Assembly: GCA_963922205.1 (NCBI GenBank)
Contig: CAWUHX010000074.1
Span: 744,001 to 808,000, forward strand
Source: Romanomermis culicivorax
Taxonomy: Eukaryota > Nematoda > Enoplea > Mermithida > Mermithidae
Direction of reading: 5' to 3'
Length of the DNA stretch: 64,000 nucleotides
Shown piece by piece: positions 1-11,529 of this stretch. The stretch's first letter is position 1. Every line of letters starts with the position of its first letter. The notes beneath the pieces were generated by a model, which saw nothing but the letters and a program-made list of their open reading frames with translations, was not told the DNA's origin and made no database searches. The position numbers and the translations under genes were made by a program.

Positions 1-552
1 TTCAGCAGCCTGCTTGATGTTGAGGTAAACATCCAGGGTGGCAGTGTGCGATGAAAATAACCATTTTTGAGTGTCCTGCAAATAGCAATTTTGGGCTAGC
101 ATGTAGGCGAGGTTGGTGTCAGCATTGAAGTTGTCGTATTTACAATCCACTTGTAAAGTTCGTAGCCGACTGAGGAATTCTGATGTTGATTCGTCCCTGC
201 ATTGCTTGCATGTTCGGAACTGGTAAAACGCGACTGGTTGCAGCATCAACTACTCCAACATCGGGATGATGGCATTGTAAAACTTGTTGTGCGGCATTAT
301 CCGGATCTGCCCCATGGCTGGTGAATAGTGGAACTGTCGGATGGCCTCAGTTCCCAGATGCATGTACATGATTAAGTTCTTTTGTGCATCCTTGAGTTTC
401 TTGTCGATGGCATGTTGGGTGTCAGTCAAGTCATACATGACATTAAGTTGCTGTTCCACGTCGATAGGGGTCGAATTTCGGTGGATGGGTGCTCCCACAT
501 TGGGGTGACTGGTGGGATCGGGATGGCGGCCATTTTTCATCAGAATCGCCAA
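1..552 (-). pseudogene. LTR-retroelement gag fragment, one in-frame stop, runs off the left edge
   Basis: Reading leftward from the ATG at 552, one frame stays open to position 1 except for a single TAG at 252-250. About 183 residues are visible. The second half has the look of a retroviral-type gag core: CKQCRDESTSEFLSRLR followed by LQVDCKYDNFNAD, the Arg/Leu-rich helix seen in gypsy/BEL-type capsids. The N-terminal part is Pro/His-rich. Position and orientation fit the LTR at 799-1510 on the same strand, with primer-binding site and leader between them. The zinc knuckle and pol genes would lie outside the window. The stop suggests an inactive copy, although readthrough cannot be excluded. 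The superfamily is not determined. Confidence 0.65.
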
Positions 553-798
553 AAGTTCAAAATTTTCTGTAAAATTTCGAAAATTCGTAAATTCGGCCTT
601 ATGCAGATGTTGGACGTCAAAATCAAGTCAAAATTCGGATTCAGCGTCGAATTTTACCTCAGAAAAGTTGGCCCATCGTAATGTATCATTGCGGGTAAAT
701 TGTACCCTTAGAGGTATCCACCAGCATACTGTATTGTAACCTCAGAGGTATCCGTCGGTGTACTGTAGCAGTCCGTCGACGAACTTTCTGCGCCAATT
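553..798 (-). other. Retroelement leader with primer-binding site
   Basis: This is the stretch between the LTR and gag ATG of the left-edge element. Directly inside the LTR end the minus strand reads aat then TGGCGCAGAAAGTTC (about 795-781), a tRNA-complement-like primer-binding site beginning with TGG. Around 700-760 a short motif, agaggtatcc, occurs twice with similar flanks. No coding capacity is recognised here. Confidence 0.55.
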
Positions 799-1510
799 TG
801 TTGTGTGGGTTAGTAGATTTATCCTCTACTGGCGGCCCACACATACAATAATGTGGTTGAGGTATTCATTATGCTGGCTGATTAGCATAATTTATTCATA
901 AAGAATATGACGGTAAATAAAGGACGATAGGAAGACAAAAAGAGGCGAAAGGAGAGGAACATACATGTAATTGGGGGGAAGTGCTATGGGAACCCCACCC
1001 CAGAAATTGTCGACCATATGGCTAGCCATTGGGCGACCCCACCCCCAGGATTTTTCAATCCTATGGTAGCCCTAGGGACCCCCATAGTTTTAGTCGGAAA
1101 AATACTGAAAAATGCCATTTTTTCATGAGAAATGTCAATTTTGAACAAAAAATGGTCATTAATGTCAATTTTCTCGGTGCTTCGCGCCATAAGTTTATAT
1201 TTTATCATTTTTAGACAAAAATTACTACTTTTTGAACTGGTTTTCGGACATTTTTTATGAAAAAATCGATTTTTTTCCTTCAGCAACCCCTCCCACTAAA
1301 ATTTTGGGAATTACTGACCCCCGGCCCGAAAAAGTGCTCCAACCCCTCCCCCAGACCTCGGAGCTCTGTTACATGTATGGAGATGAATGAATAGTTGGCC
1401 AAAGGCCCAACTATTTATACACGAAAAAGACGCTGACGTAAAATTTACATAGCCCGCGGTAGGCGAAAAATAACACAACAAAAACGTGGGCATAATTTGC
1501 ATGCCCAACA
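799..1510 (-). repeat. 5' LTR of the left-edge retroelement (712 bp)
   Basis: On the minus strand the segment begins TGTTGGGCATG at 1510 and ends CCACACAACA at 799, giving 5-bp inverted termini TGTTG/CAACA. The primer-binding site follows immediately. The partner LTR lies outside the window, so target duplication and LTR identity cannot be checked. The bases next to the outer end are actaa. Confidence 0.6.
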
Positions 1511-1556
1511 ACTAAATGCACCTGCACCAGCATGATGTGCACGTGCAAACACATCA

Positions 1557-3815
1557 GATTCCAATCAGGGTTTTTTAGGCCAATTAGGAGCTATGGCTTA
1601 TAAAAATTCCGATTAGCTCCTAAAAATTTAACAAGCCAAATTGGCTTGTAAAAATTATAGCCTAATGACCCTTTTGATTAGTAGATTCCTGTACAGAGAT
1701 GCATTTTTATGCATTTCGAAATGGAAAATACCAAAATTTTCCGGTGCTTCGAGCCGGATTTCAAATCATTTATGTGTTGTGCGGTTAGAAAATGTCGGCC
1801 TAGTTTATGCTTATAGCTTTTAAAAATCAGCATGTTATGGTAGAATGTTTGACCTTGTATTGTTTTTTCGCGTATTTGATAAAAATCAAGGTTTTTCTAG
1901 ATTGTTTTACAAAATCGTTCTGCAGTGCTTTAGAATTTTCGGTTATCATGAACATGACTTTTTGCATTTGGAAAATGATTGAAACATCCTTGGCATGGGA
2001 AAATGGCAGATTTTCTTGCTATCTGCAAAATCCATCCAGATTCTTTGTTGCTTGCTTAATTTTTTAATTTTTGTTTACCATTGAATTCACTGAAAAATCG
2101 GACACATTCCATGCGGGGAAAAGATATTTAAAATATTCATTTTCCAATGCTTTAAAATATCAAAACCTAAAATTTTCTTCTGGTGCTAAGAGCCGGAAAC
2201 AGGGCCGTGCACAAGGGGGGGGGGGCGGGGGAGGGGCCGCCCCCCCCCCCCCCATTGAGGCAGTAACTCTAAACCGAAAAGTTGCGTTTTGGTGGACTTT
2301 AAAAGGTCAAAATCTCAAAATTTTCCGGCGCTTCGCGTCGGTCATGGGTATAATTATAAATATATTCTATCAGGCGCGGCCGTTAGCATATCTACTTCGA
2401 CTTACTAATTAATGCTCAACAGTTTCTATCAATCAAGTTAGCTCGTTTCATTTTCTAATCGTTTACAGTCAATTATGTCGCCGAAAATAGAGATTTTTCA
2501 TCAAGTCTCTCAATTTTTTCTCTCGACAATTAGAATTTTTTAAACGTTTGCAATCTGAACTTTTGCGTTTATTGAAGGTGGAAATTGAAGACATTACTCT
2601 AGAACGCGATTTCAAAACATTTGTTCACGAATTATCTGTTGGAGAGATTTATTTTTCAGCTTTTTAGAATACAAAAACCCGAAAATTTTTCCGGCGCTCC
2701 GCGCCGGAATGGGAAGCAAATTACGCTTCATCAGTCTGCTTTTAATTCATTTCCCAACGTTATGAAGGTTCATTTTCCAGCGTTTTAGAAAGTGAAAATC
2801 AAAAAATTTTCCCGGCGCTCCGCTCCGGACCAAGAACTAAATGAAATTAGATGATTCTAATCGGAATCAAAGAAATGTTGATAGTAGATAAATTCGTGAG
2901 AACTCTATCGTTAACTTGCTTTATCCGCTTCTATAGAACACCAATATATTCTTCATGAGCTCATTTTGACTAAAATAACCAGAATTTTCTCAATTTTTTC
3001 CTCATTTTTGCAGGTTTCTGACTACAAATACAACAAAATGCTTGGGTATGCTCCTAAAATGCATAAAAAAGCATCCGTAGCCACATTATAAGCGTTTTTA
3101 AAAATGTGGAAAATTTTTGGAAAATGAGGAAAAAAGTTTTGGGTCCGGTTCTCATGTGGAAAAAATCTTGGAGGAAAAAAAAACGGTGATGCACACAGTA
3201 TATCCGCGTAAGATCAACATTTTCTGGGGCTATTCAGTGAAAAAATCTAGTCCGCCCCCCCCCCCCCCCATGAAAAAATCCTGCGCACGGCCTTGGCCGG
3301 AAATAATTATCAATATTCAACTCGAAGTAAGATACCTATCGCGCTTTTTTAAGCTTCAAATCATTTGAAAACTTTTTGATAAATAATTACGATTGGTACT
3401 ACTGGCTCTAGATATATCAGATTGAAAATGAAGCAAAAAAGTTCAACCTCTTTTGCCAACCCAATGGTGAAAAGATCATGGTCGATCATCGGTAAATTCA
3501 GAAGAATGTGCTGAAAAAATGAATTTTCCGACATTTTGGAAGCCTAGAAATCACAAAAGTTCCGAACAAGTTACTCTAATCAGCTTTTTGATTTTTTTTC
3601 TCCAAAACTCTGAAAATTCAGTTTTAAAAGTCTGAAACTGACCTGAACTGAATGAAAAACAAGGGATGTAACTTTTAATCATTTTCTGATCAATTGGCGA
3701 ATTTATTAGTTTTAGATTGAGCAACTGAAAATTTATATGTGCAACCAAATTTTTCCCCAAGTTACAGATCAACCTGGCTTGTGCGAAAAAAAACCCTGAT
3801 TGGTTTGAATAATGT
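1557..3815. repeat. Candidate TIR-bounded repeat block with a GC-hairpin module
   Basis: CCAATCAGGGTTTTTT at about 1560 is mirrored by AAAAACCCTGATTGG ending at about 3813, so the block may be one old TIR element of ~2.25 kb. No convincing target duplication was seen. Within it a ~50-bp module recurs: a GC palindrome of the form CCGGCGCTTCGCGCCGG preceded by AAAATTTT. Copies sit near 1740, 2180, 2320, 2690 and 2815. A hAT-type element is nested at 2200-3295. No gene is recognised in the block. Confidence 0.4.
2200..3295. mobile_element. hAT-type non-autonomous DNA transposon (1.1 kb)
   Basis: The left end reads CAGGGCCGTGCACAAGG and the right end, inverted, reads CAAGGCCGTGCGCAGGA, about 13 of 16 matching. 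An exact 8-bp target duplication, GCCGGAAA, flanks it at 2192-2199 and 3296-3303. An 8-bp duplication with a CAGGG-like terminus is characteristic of hAT elements. Runs of G (2214-2230) and C (3255-3269) lie just inside the ends. No transposase coding sequence is recognisable. Confidence 0.8.
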
Positions 3816-4101
3816 CTGACCTAATTTGTGAGCCTTATTATTCTGTGTGTTATTACGAATGTATTCAAAATATTTGATCTGTTATGTGGGCTTCAATTGT
3901 GATTTTGATGAGTGTTTTTAACTAAATTTGTTGAAAAAAACTGTTTTTTTACTACCACATTTATTTACAAACTTTTTAGTTTTGGTTTGTTGATCCTATT
4001 GGCCTGTAAAATTTTGACCTTAGGAACCAAATGCTCTGTCGAGAAAAAACCAAAAAAAACCTGATTCCAATAGGTTCAGACCTTAACAAATATATACTCA
4101 C

Positions 4102-4377
4102 CTGTGCTGGGCCGGGCGGTGCGAGAATCTTGACAAAAATCACGTGCCGAAAATGAACGGAGATAGCATTAAAAAATATTCCGAATTGTGAAATCGAAGA
4201 TTTCACCATTTGAAATAACGCGTCGACGGCGAGGTCTAATTTATTTGAGGCGGACGGGCCGTGACTAACTAATAGTTTTATAAACCAAGTTTGAATGTGG
4301 CCGAATGAACATGCGTATCCGTGGTTGTTAAGTGCAACAATATGTGAAGCGGAGATTAAAACCATAAATAATACCAA
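4102..4377 (-). CDS. Possible first coding exon of a secreted protein (unrecognised)
   Basis: From ATG at 4377 the minus strand is open for 92 codons and ends at a strong donor (CAG|gtgagt, at 4101-4096) in phase 0. The product starts with a signal-peptide-like stretch (MVLFMVLISASHIVALNN) and continues LDLAVDALFQMVKSSISQF. Codon choice (GCG, TCG, CTC, CAC) is more gene-like than the AT-rich flanks. No downstream exon was found on this strand before the repeat block, and no family is recognised. It may be a chance ORF or a remnant of a gene disrupted by repeats. Confidence 0.3.
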
Positions 4378-5134
4378 AAGTACGCTACATCAGGCTTGTA
4401 ACTCACTGTGAAACGCATATAATTAAATTATATGGATATTCAATCAGTTGACACGTGTTCAAAAAAATTACTATTCAAAATTTTATTTCCAACCAGTTTT
4501 TGCTTTCAAGATAGCACTTGAGTTCAGGATAACTGATTCACTCGAAAGCTTGTATATCATTTTACATTAAAAAATATGGTCGCACTCTAACGAGTTTGAA
4601 AACATCAAATTAAACTTGAAATTTATGAAAATCACTTCCATGATGATTATGAATTCAAACTCGGCTTCGTACTTTAAATTATAGTTTTAAAAAAGTCGGA
4701 AAAATTGAGGTTCTTACCTCTTAAATGCACCAAAATTAATCTTTTCCTTGTCGAACCCCCATATTTTTTCCTTTTTCGAAATTTTTTCCCCAGGAAGTTT
4801 GAATTGTAGAAAAACATTGAATAGACCAATCCGAAAAATTATAGAATGAAATTTAGCGCGAAGCGCCGTAAAATTTTCGCTGTTTTAGTTGAATGAAAAT
4901 AACTATAATTCAAAGTAATATAAATAAGTCAAAATTTTACCAAAAATTTTACGAGCCATTTTCAAATTTTTAGGGGCCAGACCCCTAAAATAACTAAAAA
5001 AAGTCTGGCCCACAGTGTCGTTCCTGCAATCTAATTATTCTTCCGAATTATTTCTTGTTATTGTACTTTTCTTGTCGTTCTTATCTTGTAAAAAATATCT
5101 ACATATACACTGAATGATTTCCGTTTTTTTCCAG
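4378..5134. other. AT-rich non-coding stretch upstream of the coiled-coil gene
   Basis: No gene, RNA or clear mobile element is recognised. The GC-hairpin motif recurs near 4856 (GCGCGAAGCGCCG). The first visible exon of the coiled-coil gene begins at a splice acceptor at 5134, so this stretch is at least partly an intron of that gene. Confidence 0.5.
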
Positions 5135-8100
5135 GTCATGCAAAAGAAGTCCTCCGAACTGGCGGCACAAAGCGCAGCCATACAGCAGGCTAAAAAGTCT
5201 TGGCCCTCATTGAGCCCTGACGTTGACTTCTCTAATTTGATCGTCTCCATGCAAGGTATTGTAGATGGAGAACAGAGACAAGTGAAAGATAAAGAAAAAG
5301 AATTGGATAGATTACGTAAAGAACTGGACAGTTTGAAACCGAAAGGCCAACAAGAATTTAAACTGCCGGATTCTAAGACGGTGTCCGGCGTTCAGGTTCA
5401 CATGGTAGATAAACAGGGTTGTTTGGAGGAATTGCGGAAAGCAGAGAAAACGTGGCTCAAACAGTTTTCAACGATTATGGGGTAAGATCGGCACGGCACG
5501 GTAAAGAATCAAAGACTGCTAGTTTTCATGAGTTCTCATGGTAAATTTTTGTAAGTCATCCCATTACTATCCAATCTGCTTTATTTACTCAAAAAACACT
5601 CCTCGCCTGGAAAGTATTGATTTGAAGAAAAAGAGTAGAAGTACCACTAAACTAGTTTTCATATTTACCAAGACATAATGACATCTTCATTTGATTTATT
5701 TTAGGATAGTCTGATTCCCTAAAATCAACATGAATGAGAATAAAGTATAGCTCTCCTGAAACTTTAAATTTTATATGAATGTCATGAATTCATTATAAAC
5801 TCTTGCTTCATTTTTGTTCTATCTCACAGGAGAGAGACATCCAGAATGCCCAGCTATATTCGAAGCAGTCAAGACATTTCTGACCTCCATGGAAAATTGA
5901 AATCGGATAAAACAGAGCGCGATCGCCTCATCGAGGAACTGAAAGATTTAGTCAACAAAAACTTTGCCATTCATCGAGAATTGTTGCATCAAATTAATAA
6001 GAGAAGGAATATCGAAAATAATGCGATGGATTTATGTTTAGATGTGAGTCCTATATTTTAATTGTTTTTTCTTACTTAGTTCAGTTGCGTTTTCTGCAGA
6101 AAATTCTTTGATTTTTGTTCGCGTTTCTCATTTAATCTCTATAGATAGAAGATAACATAAACGAAAAACTTCACTTTGACGCTACAAACGCTGATTGGGG
6201 TCTGGCTTCGAGCGACGAAATGATTCGCAGAAACGATCGACTCGCCAGTGATCTAGGCGACGCTTTCGCCCAAGCTCTGGCTTCTTATGAAACGAATTTA
6301 CGGTCTGTTTTTTACAATAGTAGCCTTCTGTTCTACTAAAATACTTCTACTCTTTGCCGAATGTCATTAATTGTAACCTCCTGAATCGCGACTACAGAAC
6401 AGATTCAGACGTACGCGGCAAGAATTTTCCACGATAAGGTCCCCGGATCAAGGGGTTGGGGGTGGGTGAGCAAAAAAGCCCCGCAAGCATGTTTTTCAAA
6501 CAGAATGTGCTTAAATTCATCAAAAATATTGCCTTCAAAAATGTTCAGAGAGAATTGTTTGACGACTTGTTTCGGGCCCGGATGGAAGTTCGAGGTTTCA
6601 GGTAAAAGGGTTTACACCCCCTATGTGCATGTATGAATAGATCCTAAAATTATTTAGATTTTGACCGATTGATCTTTATGTTTCGAATGAACAAAAATCC
6701 CACGGACAGTTCTTAACGCGAATTTTGACTGTAGTTATCGGTATAAAATTTCTCACAGAATAACTTGAAGTTTTCTCTAAATTTCTCAGCCGAGTTGCTC
6801 TTTTCAGCATATGCCAACGGTGTATGTTTTGTCTGACATGCGTTTATCATTATTTTTCACACAAATATAGTCGATTAGTCGATGCGAAAGATCGCATTGC
6901 AAAAGGCATCGATTTGCAACCGGGTTCGACGGGTTTGAGTCGACGTTTGGCCGAATCAGCGGCGCGCGATGCCGAATTGGAATTGTTAAGCAAACAAATG
7001 GAACAGTGCCGGTCGGACGCCGGAAGATTGAAGCAAATGTTGCAAGACCGAGAGCAAGACGACGTCGATACGATGAAACGTAGGATAAAACGTCGCATGG
7101 ACGTCAGAATGATGGCACAATTCGGCAATACTGTGATCATTGGTAAGCTGAAGCTTCACAAAAAGTTTTTTTTTGGACGTTCGCCAACAGGAATGAGAAT
7201 AAACATATCCACTGAAAATCAGAGCTGTTATTGATTTTTTCGAATTGATTCACACAGTGAACGGGTAATGACTGAAGACAACGAAAGGTGTTTTATGTGA
7301 GCTGATTCCGATCGGGGAAATTTTGGTTGAACTAGGAGAAAATCTGATTAAGACGTTCATGTTTAATTTTGTTTCTTAGGTTCAAGTACCATCGCCGATC
7401 AGGTGAAAGCCATCGACGAATTGGCAAATATGAAACGCCGCTTATTAAGTGAATTGGAAGATATCGACGAAAAAATTGAGGCGATTAAACGTCAAATGAA
7501 AAACAATCCCGATCGTGCGACTATCGATTCGTTGCATGGGCGGCTTTTAGAATTGCAGGCTAGACGCAAAGAACTGATCGAAGAATTGGAGGTCTGTAAG
7601 AAGAAAATTATTGATGCTCAAGCCGATAATGAAACGGGGAACATCGAACGCAACATCATCAGGTACTGATTGGAACATTTTGCTAATTACGGTCGAAAAA
7701 AGGCGAAAATGTCACAAGAATAGGTTTGAATTCCATTTGCCAGGCATTGAATTTCTTCAGTTCTGCTTTTTCTATTCGTTTTTTTCACTTTTGTTCAATG
7801 AATATTTTCTAATTTGCAAATTTCATGACTATGTCACTTCCTTTTTCGTCTTATATGCAGAATGGACTTTGACTTCAAGCAAAAGATCAACGATGCCGGC
7901 CAATTAGCATGCGAAATTATGAAGTTGAAGTTAGCAGCCGCGAAACAAAACGAAACACAAAGCAATCTTTCCACGGAACTATCCGACAAAAAAACGTATA
8001 ACACAAATTTGATCGAACGAGCAGGTGCATTGAAAGATTCGATTAAGCAGAAGATGGTGGTAACTTTGTTCGAGCTGTGCTGAAAATATCGGGCGAAAAT

Positions 8101-9475
8101 GTCTTTAATGGCTCCCATACACTCAAAGAATTCTTTCGTAGCTTGTGTTGATGTAGAATGCAGGAGGATTCGCATTTGAATATAATTTGAATTTACTGAC
8201 TGACTATCATTTTTCAAATGCTTACCTTGTGTGTTATACTTGATTATTTGTTAGAACATAAAAAGTCTTTTTCACAGGAACTGAACGTCGAACGTGAACG
8301 ACACATTTATCACGCGGCGCCTCGTCTACCGGGAGAACAGCCCGTTCAACGGGGTATTTTAGCGCCGCCCACATATATTCTTCGGCCGCAAGTACAAACC
8401 GCTCCAACTGTAAGCGCCAAATCGCCGCCTATTGAAAACGCGTCGCCGGTCGCCGGACCGCCGTCCGTTAGTGCTCCTGCGCCTGTGAAAGCTGCACCGG
8501 TCGTGGTCCCTATGGTCGAAGAAGGTGAATTCCAATTAGAAAAAGACCATTGTCCCTGAGAAAGTTGAGAGAGGTCATTTTTGGATATACGAGTATGTCT
8601 AAAATTTTTTTGAAAGTCTTTCGGTGTTGATAGGTCTATTAGCCAGGATAGAGCAATATACTGTGAAAAACAATAAATTGTTAGGTATTTCATTTCCTCA
8701 GTCTCTGACTAAGCTGGTGTTTGTTGTTCAAGTCGGAGTTGAACAGTTGCCGGTGGGATCTTTCTTTTCAGGAATGACCATTTGTGAAACTGTATTGAGT
8801 TTCCGAAATTTCTCTCAATTGTTGGTTTCAGTTTTGGCGATTCCCATTTTGTTTCAGTGTATGTACTAGAAAATTACTGAGAAGAAATTACAAATTCGCG
8901 TAATGAATCTTGCGTAAATTTACTAAGTCGTCACTTTTTGTGAAATCTTATTTTCGACCATTTGCGAAAATATCGGAAAGTCTGTATCTCTGTTAAGAAC
9001 GTCGAAAAGAAGAAGAAGCTGAAGAACGAGGCGAAAAAATGCTGAAGAAAGAAACACTCTTAGTAAAGACTATAGTCGAAGACTCGAAAGGCAAACACGA
9101 AGAGAGGAGTGTTTCCACAGTCCCGAGGGGCTTTTCGCAGTCACAGTTCGAAAGCGATGAAGCGCTTTTCAGGGTAAAGTGTTTTGTAAATTTCCTGTCT
9201 TTGTCTTCTTTATTTCGCTTTTCTTGACGTCTATGTTTTAGATCTTCCCAGAAATCACAATTTTTGCTAAAAATTAAACAAAATTGCAAATAATTAAATT
9301 TGAAATTTCAAATGACTAAATTTTCTCTTTTGGTTTCTAGGAAGTATGCGGTGACGAGCCGGCCGAAGTCATTGTCGATGTTCCTCAAATCAATATCAAA
9401 ATGATACGCAAAAAACGTGTCAAGGTCGGATCCATGAAAAAAACGTCTCACAAAGCGTCAGCTACTCGCAACTAG
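5135..9475 (+). CDS. Coiled-coil protein, unrecognised family (9 exons, 5' end missing)
   Basis: Exons chain in phase: 5135-5481, 5830-6043, 6145-6302, 6871-7142, 7380-7662, 7861-8059, 8278-8524, 8998-9173, 9341-9475, giving 676 visible residues and a TAG stop. The first acceptor (tttttttccag|GTC) shows that earlier exons exist but were not found. Residues ~1-410 are charged heptad-rich coiled coil (KDKEKELDRLRKEL, LLELQARRKELIEELE). Residues ~425-490 are a Pro/Ala/Val-rich linker (APPTYILRPQVQTAPTV; SVSAPAPVKAAPVVVP). A short Glu/Lys helix follows (ERRKEEEAEERGEK), then a basic tail ending KKTSHKASATRN. There is no membrane segment or enzyme motif. A cytoskeletal or scaffold role is inference only. 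A TIR element begins 195 bp after the stop and may lie in the 3' UTR. Confidence 0.8.
6406..6636 (+). repeat. Dispersed repeat, copy 1 (intron of the coiled-coil gene)
   Basis: This ~230-bp segment is similar to 35070-35317. Both begin near GGCAAGAATTTTCCA, contain a gtgagcaaaaaa-like and a gcaagcatgttttt-like block, and end ACACCCCCTATGTGCATGTATG or its variant. The termini include ACATGCAC/GTGCATGT, suggesting a small TIR element. Confidence 0.55.
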
Positions 9476-9670
9476 ATTTTTGTGCACATTGCCGCACTTT
9501 TTCGCGTTATTTATATTGTTTCACTACTACCTACTGTATCAATCTCAAAATTAGTTAGAAATACATTTTTTAACTGTTGTGTTTTACTCTTCAGAATCAC
9601 TCAGTTGAATCGTGCGTACATGTTTGATTTTGACTTTTTGTATCCTGTTAACTGGCTTTCTTGAATGTAA

Positions 9671-11222
9671 AGGCCGATGTATAGTAATCCGTAATCCTGA
9701 TCCTTAATCCTGAGTTCCTGACCCGATAAGGATCAGGAAAGGATAGGACCAGGTAAAGTCGTCCTTAACGTCCCTAAATTTAAGGATCAGGACGACTACA
9801 TGACAAATATTTTACAGTAAGATTAGATATTGAGATGCGTAAGTTGTATAAATGAAGACGACCAGACAGTAGATTTTATACATTTTATTGATCTTGTACA
9901 TTATTCTGATATTTTTTTTGTGTTGCACATGTTTACATACATTGTTTTTATGGTGTTTTTTGTTTATTTGTCATATTTCAATCACCCCTTAATTAATTTT
10001 TTTAATTTTAAATTTTTCAATTTTTTAATTTTTCAATTTTTTGATTTTTTAATTTAAAATTTTAAGTTTTGAATTTCATATTTTTAAAAAATTTCTTAAT
10101 TTGAAATTTTAAAATTTTTTGATTTTAAATTTTATATTTTTTAAAAATTTATTTATTTGAAATTGAAAAATTTTTTGATTTTAAATTTTTAAACTGAATT
10201 TTTAAATTTTAAATTTTTAAATTCAAAATTTTTAAATTTAAAATTTTTTAATTCTAAATTTTTCAACCTTAAATTTTTTAATTTTAAATTTTTAAATTTA
10301 AAATTTTTTAAATTTAAATTTTTTATTTTTCAATTTTTCAATTCTAAATTTTTTTATTTTAAATTTAAAATTTTTTAATTTAAAATTTAAAATTTTTATT
10401 TTTTCAATTTTCAATTTTCTAATTTAAAAAGTTTTTAATTTAAAATGTTAAAATTTTCTAATTTTAAACTTTAATTTTTTTAAATTTTAAATTTTAAATA
10501 CTTTAATTTTAAATATTTTAATTTTAAATATTTTAATTTTAAATATTTTAATTTTAAATATTTTAATTTTAAATGTTTTAATTTTAAATATTTCAATTTT
10601 AAATATTTTAATTTTAAATTTTTTTAAATTAATAAAGGTTGACATTAAAATTAATTAATTTTTTAGAAAGTTAATTTTTTAATAAATAAAACGCTGGAAT
10701 CAATCAACAAAAGCCGCAAATCTGCCGTTTTGTTGTAAACGAACATGACTACAGTATTACAACGCGCTGTAGTTGCAAAGTATTGCACTTGCGTAAAGTG
10801 CGCATATTTCACCGAAAAACTTGAAAAATCTATTTCTTAACTGACTACTCTATCTTATCTGGTAGCGAATTCTTAGTTTTTGCTAATTTCACTTCATTTT
10901 ACATTCCAATTACCGGAAAATGTAACTAGAATTATGCGCAGGCTGAAGCCGTTTCGCATTTGATGAGTATTTACTGTAGCGTGTAGCTTCCCCGATCCTT
11001 AAAAAGTACGGAAGGCTTGTACTTTGTTCCCGACGTCAGGAAAGCCGATCCTTTCCCGATCAGGAAGACATCGGGAACACCTTTCCTTATCAGGTCGGGA
11101 ACGCTATCCCGATCCTGATTTCAGGATTACGGATTGCGTCAGGATCGAAAATTTAGGGAACGAGCTTTCCTGACTCAGGAAAGGCCATTTTTTTAAGGAT
11201 CAGGACGACTATACATCGGCCT
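9671..11222 (+). mobile_element. PIF/Harbinger-like non-autonomous element, copy A (1552 bp)
   Basis: The ends are AGGCCGATGTATAGT and, inverted, the same sequence, with TAA target duplications at 9668-9670 and 11223-11225. Subterminal regions are dense in inverted CCTGATCCTTAA-type motifs. The centre (about 9970-10640) is a simple TTTTAAATTT-like repeat. Copy B at 46921-48305 is the same element in opposite orientation. Three-bp TWA duplications with G/C-rich ends fit PIF/Harbinger. No transposase is encoded. Confidence 0.75.
9970..10640. repeat. AT-only degenerate tandem repeat inside the TIR element
   Basis: This is ~670 bp of almost pure A and T built from TTTTAAATTT-like units. From 10495 to 10610 a regular 18-bp period (TTTTAATTTTAAATA) is visible. 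The corresponding part of copy B (about 47490-47950) carries the reverse complement. Confidence 0.85.
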
Positions 11223-11529
11223 TAAAAGGTGATACCTCAAAAAAGCTTGGTTCTTTTTCACTTCAGTACTTGGCCGTACGTACGCTCGGTCAGCTTTTTC
11301 TTGAAAGGCAACCACAAAGCAAGTATAATTCCACATTATTACTATTTCCTTAAAAACCGTAAGTCATGTGTGTTGGAGAGAAAGATTGTATTGTAGCTCT
11401 TTGCAGACGATTTCCACGGTAATCCTTCCTTTTATCAGTTTAAATTATTGTCCGTTTTCGCATGAGCCTTGGAATTTAAAAAATGCAAAAGAAATCTGAT
11501 CACCAGGTGTGGCTAACATTTTGTCGTTT

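Noticed and set aside
1557-3815. Firm call of one TIR transposon across the block
   Set aside because: The CCAATCAGGG inverted ends are short and no target duplication was found; kept only as a candidate repeat.
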